From positions 188,177,201-188,241,200 of the forward strand of contig NC_080672.1 in the NCBI RefSeq assembly GCF_030247195.1: 64,000 nucleotides of DNA. The letters run 5' to 3'. The translations under genes and the position numbers were made by a program. Shown in pieces: positions 34,973 to 47,035 of the stretch. This stretch comes from Topomyia yanbarensis (taxonomy: Eukaryota > Arthropoda > Insecta > Diptera > Culicidae). Position 1 is the first letter of the stretch; every line of letters begins with the position of its first letter. The notes beneath the pieces were generated by a model, which ran no database searches, was not told the DNA's origin, and saw only the letters and a program-made list of their open reading frames with translations.

Positions 34973-36225
34973 CAATGTAATTTATCAAATACTTTCATTT
35001 TTCACCACTAATCGATCAAGAAATACTTAAACTTAAGATTGTTTACTTAAGTTCATTAGTACATTATTGAAAATTTAAATGGAAAATAAAATTTCATATT
35101 TCATGGAGAATCTGTATATTTCCGTTGGCGGGCGTGGGCTTCCTCATCACAGCTCTCAATATGGAACTTTTCTTTTGAATATATTTTCTGGACAGACCAG
35201 CCTATTTTTACTAGATGGATCAGCCAAATAATTCCAATTGCCTAGTGAGATACTTGATTAATTAATAGATTACCGTTAAAAGATCTTCAATAAATTATGT
35301 TTTGATGGGGAGGGTATATAGCAAATTGTAACATATGAAAACAGGCGAGTGAACAAGAACGTGAGTCGATATGTGTGATAGATAAAATTCATGTGCACGC
35401 TCTTGAAAAAAGCTACATTTTTAATGTCACCGTGGTCGTGTCCTGTACACAACCCTTTAATTTTTTTTCCTCCATTCTCAGTGCTGCGGAAAACAGTCTT
35501 TAACTGAAACAGTTATAGCTGAAATGCTTTATGCAAGAGAAGAGCATAGTGTAACAATATTTTTGGTAGCGCATACCCTGGTATTACACGCCCAATATTA
35601 TCACAGGCAGTTGTTGCATTGGCTTCGGTTTTCCCGATTTTGAATTGTGAATTAAGTTTCCGCTATCCTCTTTCGATGAGTTTTTCCAGTTTTAGCAGTG
35701 TCTGATGTTTATCAGAGAAAGTGAAAATGAGCTAACTAGGTTGTAGCATCAGATCATAGTAATCGATTTTCTATCACTGTGTATCTATTAAAAAGATTCA
35801 GTAGGGGTGAAATATTTGTAAAGAGATTCGATTGATTTTTAGTTGAACGATTTTTTGCATCCTTGATTGAGATGATGCTTTCATTGAATTCGTAGCTCTT
35901 ACTTTTGCGAACAAGTTTGCTGAAGACACCAAATATCTATGTTGAATACTTTGAAAGTTGTAGCTTGTTGTTTGTGGATGACCCATCGGCGCTTATTTAT
36001 TGTTCAATATAGTAATGATCCGTTCAAACAAACTAGTCGAAATTCATTTCTATAAAACGGAAAAGGATGAAATCAGAATTTCATTCACTATTACAGCTAG
36101 AAACAACCACCGAACAATTCCAAGTTGTCTGAATGTACCTTGATCACTTATTAGTGCACAACTCTTCATTTACCTTATGACAGCAAATTTTCTAACACAT
36201 AACCATCAAATCGATCTGGAACATA
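34973..36225. other. Unassigned sequence holding the left inversion breakpoint
   Basis: No gene. Near 35512-35540 a short piece (AGCTGAAATGCTTTATG) matches the reverse complement of hAT copy 1 at about 14848-14875. The following 680 bp (35541-36222) are an insertion relative to copy 1. Between this point and the ISL2EU-type element lies one end of the proposed inversion. Confidence 0.5.
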
Positions 36226-36608
36226 TCTCGGAAAATGAGAAGCGAAATAAATAACTCCAAGTAGAATGAAAGTCGTTCTAAACTCGAACTTTTTCGAATA
36301 CTGTCTTTCCATTATTATTCGCTTTTTGTCGCATTCCATATTTTGATATATTATTTTGAAGACCCATATTTTAGATCAATAATAAAATCAATAAAGATCA
36401 ATTTCGATTTTTTTTAAAATTTTACACTGGTGTAACCCCTTAAGTGGTTGATTTAACGGCTTCTTTCAAAATTTATCGAACTTACTCCCATTGGTTCATT
36501 CGTTAGAGTAGTTTATGTTAAAGAGAGTGTACTAAATTAATAGGAACACTTAAATTTAGGAAGTTATGACCCTCGCTCCACAATGCTGTTTGCGACAGAA
36601 TTGCTCAA
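36226..36608 (-). repeat. Interior fragment of hAT copy 2 (inverted)
   Basis: Reverse complement of 14195-14838 in copy 1. It ends at TTGCTCAA, where the Spy-like element copy 2 is inserted. Confidence 0.82.
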
Positions 36609-37885
36609 TAGACCTTTCTCGTCCGACCTAACCCCCTTTTTTCTTATTTTTATTCAAAAGACTACACATTTTTAAGAATATTGCCGTTGAAATGAGACTA
36701 TTTGGAGCTATCGTAATTTTATAATGATTTTTTGAAATTTGAAAAATGCAAGAATGTTGAGTATTTTTTTCACCTTTGCAAGAATGGTGGGACTCAAAAT
36801 GTGTGTTTAGGCAACACTGTTTTGTATATTTTTGCTTGAGTTCTTGGCAACGCGGCAAATGAAGTGGTGAGTCGCGGTACAAAGTTCATTGGTTATGTAA
36901 ACAAACTAAAGTGAACCTCTCGGTGGAGAACATTGCATGATAATGTTTAACCTCACTTGTTTGACAGTTCAGAGAGATTGTTTACATGGTCTTGGAATTT
37001 TTGTTGATTTGATCATAGTATGAGAAACTTGGTTTGGTTCGCTGCCAAATGTTAACACTTTCCAAACAAGGTCGCTCAGCTGTAATTTTTTATTTGATGT
37101 CGGCATCATACATTGTTCCGTTAAATTTAACATTTTTACTTTTCTTGTACATGATTCATTGTAGAAGTAATGAATTTCTAGCCGAACATTTGAAAAAGGC
37201 CCACTGCCAAATGCAAACAAATCGAATTTTCATGTTCTCTATTAAAATCCTGGGACATAACCTGTGGATATGTTTTTTTTCTGATCATTTGATCTCTTGT
37301 CTTGCATAGCCACTCTTTCTTCCTCACACATTTTAAATGGACTGGCTACATTTGACAGTTCCCCCTGACTGCATTTGACGGTTCCCTTTGGCTGCATTTG
37401 ACAGCTCCCCCTGGCTGCAATTGACATTAGGTTTTTTCGTATCCACACGTCACGTCCCAGTTAAAAACTATCTATCTGGCCATGTGCATAAATATAACGT
37501 AACAATGGATTATGAAGAATTTAGATAATGATTTTATAACAAATTATAAAAGGGCCCGGCTGATATAAAAGTCTTAACTAGCAATACGCTTATTATAAAA
37601 TGATTATAAAGGATTATTGTAACTGATTCCAAAAGGATTATAAAGGCAGTGAAATACGTACTCAACGAATTAAGGGGAGTGTCTCATGTAAACAATATGC
37701 ACAATTAAACTAAATAAAACAGTATTAAATTTTTTAAATAGAATTATAATGAATTCGACCCAAACTTATTTTGCCTTTTTCTCAAGGTTTACGTTTGGCA
37801 GTTAGACCCTTTTCAAATGTTTCAAATGTTTGGGTAGAATTTAGATTATTTTATCGTTGTTGCGATCAATTTCATTTGGTTTGTT

Positions 37886-38460
37886 TTGTTCACAATGTTA
37901 GTCGCAGAGCATTTTGGTGATCTATGGCAATTGATGACCTTTACACCCCATACTAGGTCCGCTCCTGTTGCAGCTGTTTCGCCCCGTCCGGCACCGAGTC
38001 AACCGATGGTCCAGCCTGCGCCGCACTCGTCTGTCGCTATGCCAGTGGCAGGGACTTGGATTAAAGGTTAAAAGGTCAGCTACGGCTGGTGGTGTTGCTG
38101 CAATCGGTTTGCCTTCGGCCACGTTGGACATTCGGCTAACGGGAATATTCAGCGTTTCCCATTCGAAGGAAGCAGCGCCAGTAGCAGACTGCTTCGGTTC
38201 AGCAATACGCTCCGGTATTGGACGAAGCAACACTCCGGCAGGACGAAGGTTTCAATGAGGGGCTCAGGCATAAGTAGCAGAGTCCTTGCACTTACTGCTT
38301 GTCGAGTGAATAATTCCGACGAAACCACTGCCACTCTCGCCAAGCTTGATCACCGTCATAAGTGCGACGTCAGCGGTATAATGCCAGGAATAGTCGAGAA
38401 GAGTGTCAGGACTGACTTGCCGAGAGCTACAAGATTAAATAGCAGGGCGTTTTTAAAGTG
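37886..38460 (+). other. G+C-rich protein-like segment, copy 2
   Basis: Counterpart of 20571-21145. A minus-strand frame starting at 38233 stays open for about 100 codons (PIPERIAEPKQSATGAASF...), partly preserved in copy 1. No family recognised. Confidence 0.4.
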
Positions 38461-38750
38461 ACCGTAGTATAACGTAGAGGCTTTAGGCAGATGATTTATT
38501 CAGTAGAATAAGATAGCAAAATTACCCAAAACATAAGAGCTGGCTGTCGAAGTGAATCCACACACATCATCACCTACAGAGGCAACCAATATTGGAACGC
38601 AGCGAAATTCCTTACAATGAATTGATCTCGTTAGATGAAATTCCAGGAAGTACAATTTTCATAGCATAATTTAATCGACGGAAATTGTAGTCCTCAGTCG
38701 AGAGAGAGACTGAGAGTAGCAGCAGCTAGGAATTTTCTTTCGAAAGCTAG

Positions 38751-39008
38751 GGGACCATTCATAAATTACGTAACGCATTTAGGGGGGGAGGGGGTACGAC
38801 AAGTTGTGACAAGTTGTGACATAGGGGGGAGGGGGTGTTAACTAGATCGTTACGTAACATGTTTTCACCAAAGAAAAAAAATTTTTTCTTGGAATTTGTT
38901 ACGTAACAGGGGAGAGGGGGATGGAGAAATTTGTGACAATTTGTTACATAGGGGGAGGGGGAGTCAATTTTGGGCAATTTTTGCGTTACGTAATTTATGA
39001 ATGGTCCC
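38751..39008. mobile_element. 258-bp palindromic MITE with 3-bp TAG duplication
   Basis: The TIR begins GGGACCATTCATAAATTACG and extends to about 26 bp, perfect. TAG lies at 38748-38750 and 39009-39011 and is present once in Spy-like copy 1. Its interior has repeated GGGGGAGGGGG and TTACGTAAC motifs. A 3-bp TSD suggests a PIF/Harbinger-type MITE. Confidence 0.85.
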
Positions 39009-39037
39009 TAGCAGCGGTTGCGCGTATCCTGCGCTAA

Positions 39038-39175
39038 GTAGAGAGCGTTAAGACAGATCTCTGAAGCATGTCAAGTGCTATCAGATGAGAAAAAACCTCG
39101 CATCTATGACCAGTACGACAAGGACGGTCTGCTGACCAACGGTTCCGTCCGGTACCACCATAACACACGGCACCG
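39038..39175 (+). pseudogene. Captured DnaJ J-domain fragment, copy 2
   Basis: LRQISEACQVLSDEKKPRIY and DQYDKDGL, differing from copy 1 by a few residues. Only the C-terminal half of a J domain is present. The 38751 MITE sits just upstream of it. Confidence 0.78.
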
Positions 39176-39185
39176 GCGACACATA

Positions 39186-39669
39186 CACACTAACCCAGCC
39201 CAAACTTGTTCAGTAATTTATTTTGACGACTTGCTTAGTAAAGTGATATTTTTAAGGAGCTGTCAGCAAATTGTTTCAAAATTTGCGGAATAGTTTTCAT
39301 TTTTTAGCGATTTTCAGTAACTTTTTGAATAATTTACTGAAACCCGCAATATTTTTCACTGAATTTATCAGCTCTCCTGTTTTTTTCGGTACATGAACAT
39401 TATCCAGTAAAATACTGACTGGTTGTTCGGCAAAATTGTACCAACGTTACCGAACCCCGTCAAAAATTTACAAAACAGGTACAGCAAATCATCTGTCAAG
39501 TCGATATTTTCAGAGGAAACTGCTGACTGACCAGTGTTTTTTGACGTTTGGATAGAACGGATTGCGGAGAGTTCGGTACCAAATTGTTTTACTGAATTGA
39601 TTACCGAACGGTTTGCTGTTCAAAACCCCAGCAAAATTTTACTGTACCCAGTAATTTAAATTAAGTGTG
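39186..39669. mobile_element. 484-bp element with TA duplication
   Basis: CACACTAACCCAG ... TTAAGTGTG with TA on both sides (39184-39185 and 39670-39671). Spy-like copy 1 has the empty site (CACATATATTC). Repeated CAGTAA and TTTACTG motifs fill the interior. Probably a mariner-type MITE. Confidence 0.75.
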
Positions 39670-39879
39670 TATATTCACAACATACTAATTACTTATCCTT
39701 CCGAAAAAGTAAATAAATTGACTATGAAATTTATCATTCGCTGCCTAGTTATTTCGTGCCAATTTGAACAAGATAGCAGATAGCTTTATTGCGGTGCCAA
39801 AATGATGGCTACTCGGGATATAATATAAATTTACATATAATTTCTCCTCCCTGATATTCTACCAGAATGTACAATGCTC

Positions 39880-40455
39880 TGCATTATTATTATCACTCCA
39901 ATCAAATCCTTCTTACTCCTTATCGTCAGTGCCGAGCGCTATTTTGCATTTGCCGGCCAAATCAACGACAATGCGATAATCGACGAAACTTTTGCTGTAA
40001 TGGAACCTGAACACGAATAATAAATAATTGTTCCATTCGAAAGCGATAACCTTGTTGTCCTCATGTTTGCAGCTATCATACGCTGGTAGGCATTCTGACC
40101 AATGGAAACGCTCTTCGATATGGGCATTGAACGATCAAAATCATTTCAACAACTTATCATCGACCGAAATCGTTACCTATAAAGTTCAGGTAAACTTCAC
40201 CACCTAAAAATGAATAATCAATCGGATCATCTTGTTAGGAATTAACCCACGAGCAAACAAACAAATGTGTACAAATCCTTATCCATCATCCAGAAAGCAA
40301 TCGTTTTATAGCCCAATGCTTGATCTTACGATTCAGAAAATGCCACCGGGTTTTACATCCAGCGCCGATTGGTCAATGTATGAACCAGGTTACCATTTTT
40401 CCAATCCTCATCCCTCTTGAGTTGATATTCTTTCAAAGAGCATCGAAAGTATTCA
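39880..40455 (-). pseudogene. Captured fragment of glycogen branching enzyme, copy 2
   Basis: Reverse-strand equivalent of 19330-19908, with the same order of branching-enzyme motifs and the same internal deletion. It has additional point changes; the terminal TAA of copy 1 is TGT here. The shared deletion shows the damage predates the duplication of the host element. Confidence 0.78.
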
Positions 40456-41046
40456 AGTAATGTAAATTTTAAAAGTCCGTGTAAACAAGTCTTAGGTAAA
40501 CAAGCACACCGAACTGTCAGAAAAGTGCGGTTATACATTTTCATACAATGCTCTATATTATTGACAGGTATATGAATGAATCATTTCAGCATCAGTGATG
40601 CCAGGTCTATTTAAACAATAGCCTACAGTAAAAATATAAAAGTCTGCCGATTGCTACAAAAATCTTCAATAAATGTATATAATTTAAATGATCAAAAATG
40701 TTGAAGGCTGGTGTATAAATTGGCTGGCATAGGCTTTGTTCTGCTAAATATTTGTAATCTGCAAAAGATCTGCAGTGAAAATGCAAAATCTGTAGATTTA
40801 CTAATATATATGCATATCTGGCATCCTTTTAGTATTCCCCACAGGAAATTCATCCAAATGGTGTAAAAATATGGGGAAACAAGGCAAGATAGGTATTCAG
40901 AATATGGGGTTAAATGAGCAGCTTGCACTATTTTTGATTTTTTCAATAGTTAGAGGTACCAAATCATCGGGGCAATAGGCAGTAACGAATTGGGGATAAA
41001 AAAGGAAGCATCCTATCATATAAAATTTTTTGACGAGAAAGGTCTA

Positions 41047-43129
41047 TTGAAAATTATTAAATGAAATGAATGAAAACAAACATTAGACTATAGCATTTTG
41101 TACGCATGCACTTCAGAGGTCCAAGAGTTACAATTTCTGTTCTAGTTCTCGGATCGCCAACACATTTTTTTCGATTTTTTGGCCCAGTTCTCAAGGGAAA
41201 TCCAGTTTTTAACTTTTTGCATACATATTGCATTGAATGAAGAACTTAGATAATGTATTCATAAAGTATTAGTAATAATTCAATTGTCCGTTCATTTTAA
41301 AAGGACATTTTCTATAACTTTACAACTGATTTAATTTCACTTTCACTTCACTGGTCGAGTTTATTGACATTCCCTATTTCTTTCTAGGATTCATCATACA
41401 CATCATGACGTTATTTATTTAACCGATAATCGATTTTTTCCTTTGAATGGATATCGATATCTTTATCCTCAAGAAACTGACATAACTGGTAGGTGACTAT
41501 AGGAACATGACTAAGATAAGCGACCCACTCAATACGTCGTGTACATTGTGTTTAACTTCATTTTCTAGCCCTAGTTTATTTCATTTGAAAATTTATCCCC
41601 GCCCTGTCACGAAATCTTTATTTATCCCTACTGGTAATTAGGGTTGCCACCTCTGGAGAGGCTTTGACCCGGAGATTTTCACTGACCTGGGGGGTGGTGG
41701 TTTTTGAGTGGAACTAGACGGAAATTGGAATCAAAGCGATTGCTCAGCATTTTAGAGCACTTTAATCGCTTTTTATTACTACGTTACAGTAAAGCTGTAA
41801 ATTTTTCACATTTATGAACGATTTTGTTGGTTTAATCTGGTGCAATATTTCACTTCCCCGACTAAGTGCCAAGAATACAAAAGCACCAACTCTCGCTGTG
41901 GAGGATAAGTCGAACGAACATTGCTCTCCTCCATAACTAACACTAAGCACTATGTGGTGTCGGTTATTCATCACCAGAGGTTACAACAAAAGGGCAAAAC
42001 TCGCCTCCCTAGCCAACAGTTAAGGGTTGCTACAGGAGTAGCAGCAACACGAGAAGAACTCGTTTGATGTTGACCTAGTCAGTTGGATAAATCTGCCATA
42101 CCTTGGTGCAGCGGGTGATAAGCACCGCTAACAGTGATGTGATTTGGTAAAATTGCACCAAAATGACTTTTTTACATCATTTTGAGCGACTTAGTAGGAT
42201 GCTAAATTTCAATTGTAGCATATAGCGAAATATTACTTTCCTTAATTTGTAGTAAATTTGATTTGTTTTTCATATTCATTGCTTTGTGAAAGAAATCAGC
42301 AATATTTGGTGAACTCATCTTCGCCACTTTGAAACGAAGGTTAGTCGAAAAAAAACTGAACCAGAGTAATAGTTAACTTAGACTTTTTAAATATTTTGTA
42401 AAGAATCAATTCCAAAAAAATAAAAATATTATTCTTCCCACCAAACCCGGAGAAATTGATGTGAAACCCGGAGTCCCGGAGATCGCACCCGAAAACTGGA
42501 GTCTCCGGGTCAAACCCGGAGGGGTGGCAACCCTACTGGTAATATATCAGTAGGGTATCTTAAATAAACTTGTTACACTGTTCAGTTAACCCCAGCATCC
42601 ATAAGCTACACATTGTCACAACTATTTTTCACCTATTCCACCCTTAATACAAGGCCTCTGTCTAGAATATACTTTTTTGCATAACTATTAGGTAGGTATT
42701 TGAATAAAGAAAACTAATATCGTCCGGCGAGCATGTTAGCGGTGGCCCTCGCGATGCTAAATTGAAATAATCTTTCGGTGTTCGTGATTCTGAAATACTT
42801 CGAGGTAATCTTTTTTTCTGTGTTCGCGAACATCGCTTCGAAGCTTCGTGTAAATGTTTCAAAAACATCGATCACACGAACCAAGAGCTTTGCTCGTTTT
42901 CGTAGAAAACTACGCAAAAGCTTTTACATATCTTTCCCCGAACATCAATGAAATGAACAAGAAGCTTCATTTATCCTCGCCGAACAGCATGCAAAAGTAT
43001 CGCCAAAATGTCCGCAATTATGATGGTAAGCGATTGTGATGCGAATCTTGTGTATACGAACCAGTAACGCAAAGCTTCGTACTTTGAAAGTATTCGAACA
43101 TAGGTTCGGTTCGAATATTTCCTGCCCTG
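41047..43129 (-). mobile_element. hAT copy 2, left half, inverted
   Basis: Reverse complement of 12796-14195, ending TTTCCTGCCCTG at 43129 and followed by ATCAGCAT (43130-43137). The right half is at 44656-45945. A small hAT (41639-42535) is nested within it. Confidence 0.85.
41639..42535. mobile_element. 897-bp non-autonomous hAT (TSD CTGGTAAT)
   Basis: Termini TAGGGTTGCCACC and GGTGGCAACCCTA. CTGGTAAT lies at 41631-41638 and 42536-42543. The empty site is in hAT copy 1 near 13391. Subterminal CCCGGAG/CTCCGGG repeats are clustered at both ends. No coding sequence. Confidence 0.9.
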
Positions 43130-43495
43130 ATCAGCATAGCCAAATCGCCCAACAATCGTCATCTGGACTTCAGTCAACTAAAGGTTCACGGTATACTGAA
43201 TTTTTGGGCTGGCGAAACACTTACCGGGGCGCCACAGGGCGTCGAGTTATGAGTTACAACAGAATGCGTGGAGAGAAATGCTGGAGATGTGGCAACTTTT
43301 ACCATTCTTCTTCGGATTGTCCGGCTATCTAGGCTCTGCAGAAACTGTGGTCAGGTAGGCCATTTTCAACGAGTTTGTCGCTTTGTTCCTCAATCAGCTC
43401 CGGTTGAGGATCGTAAGGCAGATAACCCGGAATTGAAACCCAAAAATATCGCTGCCGTTGAAAAACTGGAAGGGAATCCAAATTCCACTGAGAAT
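43130..43495 (+). pseudogene. gypsy gag, zinc-knuckle exon (inverted segment)
   Basis: The second half of the gag exon split by hAT copy 2. It reads in frame from the single TSD copy (QHSQIAQQ...), with two CCHC knuckles: CWRCGNFYHSSSDC and CRNCGQVGHFQRVC. These bind the RNA genome in the particle. A 1-nt shift lies between the knuckles near 43330. The exon ends at a strong donor (AAT/GTAAGT, 43496). It is on the plus strand although the rest of gypsy is on the minus strand, which marks the inversion. Confidence 0.87.
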
Positions 43496-43813
43496 GTAAG
43501 TGAGCTTACAGAAAATTAATATTTTACCTACTTGATATGTTCCTATGTTTGCTTTGTTAAATGTAAATTGGTTTTGAAATTCAAGATTACTTTGCAAATA
43601 AATTAAATAAATTGAACGGATTGCGAAAATTTACTATATGTGAAAAAGTGCTTACTGGTATCTGCGCGGTGTTCCTAATCAGATTAAAGTTAAAATGTCA
43701 TCATGTTAGTATTTAACAAAAATAAAAAAAGCAAAGCCATGGGATTGTATTCACCAATTGATTTCCTTTATCTGATACAAAAAATATTGAACTGATATTC
43801 CTATTTGTCACAG
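43496..43813 (+). other. Putative gag-pol intron
   Basis: GTAAGT...TTTGTCACAG. Removal joins gag (…TEN) directly to the protease frame (VEINMI). The interior is A+T-rich and non-coding. Inferred from splice signals and frame only. Confidence 0.65.
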
Positions 43814-44425
43814 GTTGAAATCAATATGATACTATCAACGGAGAAATTAAATGATGAAATTATTGTAGCATCTGTCGCTGGACTGTAGTGCGAATTCATG
43901 ATCGACTCGGGTGCTCAGGTCAACACTTTTACCGAAGAGTTATTCCATGTGCTGATGAGTGATTCAAACTATAGTGACTCAATATACTATAGTGACTCAA
44001 TATTGACCAAACAGACAGATCTCTCAAGGCCTATGCGTCGTCCGGGGAAATTCCAGTAGTAGCGACATTTGAAGCTTATCTGTTCATTGCTCTAGATAGA
44101 CCAGTGTTGATGGAAAAATTTTACGTAGTAAACAAGCACCGATCATTGCTAAGCAGACCAACGGCTACAAGATATAGCGTATTTATGCTTGGGTTAAAGG
44201 TACCGGTAACGACTAGATATGACACAGAAGATTCGAGGTTACAAACGGCCGAAATAGCTATGGTGGCGTAAATAATTGATTGCATGTTTTTGGTCTTCTT
44301 TCGAGATATTGTAAAATAATAAAAATCCTTCGTTCATATTAAATGTTAAATATTTTTTTGATAACAGTCCGAATTCAACGAACTATAGTTCACTCGAAAG
44401 ATATTTGTATAAGTTTCCTGGCGAT
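43814..44425 (+). pseudogene. gypsy aspartic protease
   Basis: The frame opens VEINMIL and reaches the protease active site FMIDSGAQVNTF (Asp-Ser-Gly), preceded by an in-frame TAG. A short tandem duplication (TATAGTGACTCAATA near 43971) breaks the frame further on. A second likely intron, 44268-44367 (GTAAAT...GATAACAG), leads to a short exon ending at 44425, where the ISL2EU-type element begins. The protease would mature Gag-Pol; this copy is inactive. Confidence 0.82.
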
Positions 44426-44655
44426 ATATAGACTATTTGTCCACGTTGTGAGTTTTGACAGTTAATCTAAAAAAACTGCAAAAAACCCCTTTTTGCACAT
44501 ACAAATATACATATCATGGATACTAAACATCAGAATCAAAACAAATTATTAACTTTCTATTCGAGTATCAGGCCATTCATTTGAATTTTGTTTATAGGTA
44601 AAATGGGTTCAGCCATTGCGGAGAAACACAAATGAGCATTTGTTACATACATACA
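44426..44655 (-). mobile_element. Distal end of the ISL2EU-type element, displaced by inversion
   Basis: ATAGACTATTTGTCC starts right after gypsy ...GGCGAT. TTTTGACAGTTAA matches the other terminus (TTTTGACATTAA at about 28466). It continues to about 44655, where hAT sequence homologous to 15261 begins. That junction is the right inversion breakpoint. Confidence 0.7.
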
Positions 44656-45945
44656 ACAAATAAACTTATAAAACAATATTTTAAAACTTTATATTTTAAA
44701 TTTAAAAAAAAAATCATTTGGAAGCTTTCCTCTTGGTTTGGTACAGATACCTGGAATGCAACATTATAATTCAATTAATGACAATAATAATGGATTCAAG
44801 TATGTAGGTATTTGTTAATAAATTCATTTGGTAAAATTAAAAATAACGTTTAACACACAAATCATCGCATATTATTGAGTTAATATGACTAGCCGATTTA
44901 GGAATGTTGCGCAAGAACGTTAGAAACCGCAACAAGTTGAAAACAAAGGCCAACGGACTACGCCTAACTACCCCTCAGTGGATGCAAATAACTGAAGTTC
45001 GCCGTCTAACTGAGCTCAGACGTCAGCAGTGAGATTCCATCCGAAAATTGTTCTTTTTAAGAAGAATTTGTTTTAGATAGGTAGATTATTAAGAGAGGGG
45101 GTAATGGTTTTAGCGTGAAAAAACACTATTTGCGATTTTTTTAGAAATTTGAGCGAAGCGAATTGATCAAAACTTTTGTACATTATAATGTATCATTTCA
45201 TCCAAAAAGTCGTATCACCAAAAAAGTTTTTTTTCACGCTGAAACCCTTACCCCCTTAAACATACTTTATACATCTTCACCCTAAACTCCTTGGCAGGGA
45301 AAATATACTCCGATTGAAGAAGAAAAGACGAGTTTGCAATCAAAGTAGCTAGTAAACATAATTGTATTCCGAAAAAAAGAATTTGAATTTCACTATACCA
45401 CTACGCTCATTCAAACTCGTGGCTCATAAATTGGTAAGGTATGCGACGCACCTAATCCCTAAATCCTCAATTATAATCTTAAAATAATCCATTTTATTTA
45501 TACTCAAAATAAGATTTACAGTTTATGATTTTAAGACAGATAGTCACGTAGCGAACATGTTCGCGGTGGCCCCATGATGCTGATGCTTGAAGCGATATAA
45601 AACTTCGATGTTCGCTATTCTCAAATAAACGACGCATTCACTTTATATGTGTTCACCGAATATCGCTTCGAAACTCTGTGCAATGTTCCAAAAATGCAAA
45701 AACCACGAGGCAAGAGCTTACCTCGTGTTCGACGATGTGTGCTTCTAAGGTTAATATGAACTTTTTCGAACATTGTAAAAAGCGAACTAGATGCGAAGCT
45801 CGCTTCGTCCAAGCAGAGATAAGTTTTACCCCTAAATGTTCGCAGCGATTGTGTGAAACTCATCGATTGCACGTGGTATGTCCGAGAGGGTGCTTCGTGA
45901 AGCTTCGAACAGCAATCAATTCATTTTGCGAACTTTTCCTGCCCT
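44656..45945 (+). mobile_element. hAT copy 2, right half
   Basis: Direct copy of 15260-16509 ending TTTTCCTGCCCTG at 45945, followed by ATGCTGAT (45946-45953). That octamer is the reverse complement of the ATCAGCAT next to the other half, as expected if one half plus flank was inverted after insertion. Confidence 0.88.
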
Positions 45946-46901
45946 GATGCTGATATGGGTGTGAACGATGACGAACAGCTTGATTCCTTGGATAATCTGC
46001 TCTCACAGGAGCGATAATAGCCTGCTCTGAGCGCATGTTCTTCTGCTTGTAGTATTTCTCATTGATCTGAATGGTTTCAATTTCGCGAATCTTGTCGACC
46101 AAATCCGTAACTGTTCCGCTTCTATTGAGCATTCTCAGCGCTGTTGTGCGCACTTCTCGATTGCGTGCGTGCCCAGCGATTGTGCCAACGATCTCTTCAA
46201 ACATTTTATCATCACCAAATTCGGACATCCTTGCCGTTGCTGCTACTCTATTGACAAATTGCAAATCAGATTCATCTACCCTCTGTGTCATTAAAGCAAG
46301 TTTTCGTCTCTGCAACATAATGTCGGATCCTGTTCCGAAGTATGATTTCAAGCGGTGTAGCGCGTTGGAAAACGGGCTGATATCTGCGTTAGGTGCTCCT
46401 TCACTGGACCTTGTGTTTTTAAAAATTCCAAGTAAACGGGGCCCAGCTTTGATTTTAAAAAGAATGAACTGCGTGGGCTCGTCCGTAACATCGGCCAACG
46501 CCATCGAATCGACTAGAAGATCCTTCCACATTTCGAAAGAGTGTCGACTTATCTCGTCGTCGTCTGCTAGTGGCAAGCATTCCGGAACATTCAGCGAAGA
46601 CAACGATAGTTGATTCACGGATGACATGAACCGACTTTCTTCAATCTTGCTTGCCGGTTCCATGCGTCGCGTACTGGAAGGAATGGGAGATCCCTCGAAA
46701 TCAACACTGCTATTTATTTCACTAGTGGCACTCAATGCCTCTACATGAGCTTTTAACGCTTCCTTTTCAGAACGTTCCTTTTCCAGCGCCTCCTCCAAGC
46801 TAGCAACACGAGTAACAGCGTCGCGCAGTTCTTTTGTTAAAGACTTTACTGTGGATTTTCGAGCCTTTACCAATTTAATCTTTTTCTTTGGCGATATGTC
46901 C
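45946..46901 (-). pseudogene. gypsy gag, main exon
   Basis: An open frame from a splice acceptor (TTTCACAG/G, 46902) through a basic PKKKIKLVKARK stretch, a coiled coil (about residues 10-50: ELRDAV...EALEKERSEKEALKAHVEAL) and a capsid-like helical domain (MWKDLLVD..., LKSYFGTGSDIMLQRRKLA, GTIAGHARN), to HPYQH at the hAT insertion. A pre-knuckle linker follows on the other fragment. The capsid layout fits Ty3/gypsy Gag. The coding part here has no stop, and the gene is broken only by the hAT insertion and inversion. Confidence 0.88.
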
Positions 46902-47035
46902 CTGTGAAATAGAAATTAAATGTCACCAAGTAGCTCTCAATTAGCAAATAACTAAGCATTAATAAAATGCCTTCCTTCCTTTCTATGAATTTGAATGTAA
47001 GTCGTACTTATGTAGGCTAAACTTTTTTTTTAAGC

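Larger units (their letters stand above)
36609..41046 (-). mobile_element. Spy-like TIR element, copy 2, carrying host-gene fragments
   Basis: Termini TAGACCTTTCTCGTC and GACGAGAAAGGTCTA, flanks CAA and TTG. hAT copy 1 supplies the empty site (CAACTGAAAA on this strand versus CAA-element-TTGAAAA), with no duplicated bases and one substitution. It is collinear with copy 1 in reverse, plus two younger insertions (38751-39008 and 39186-39669), and lacks copy 1's 200-bp insertion. It carries the same branching-enzyme and DnaJ pieces, so these were aboard before the two copies separated. Confidence 0.83.
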
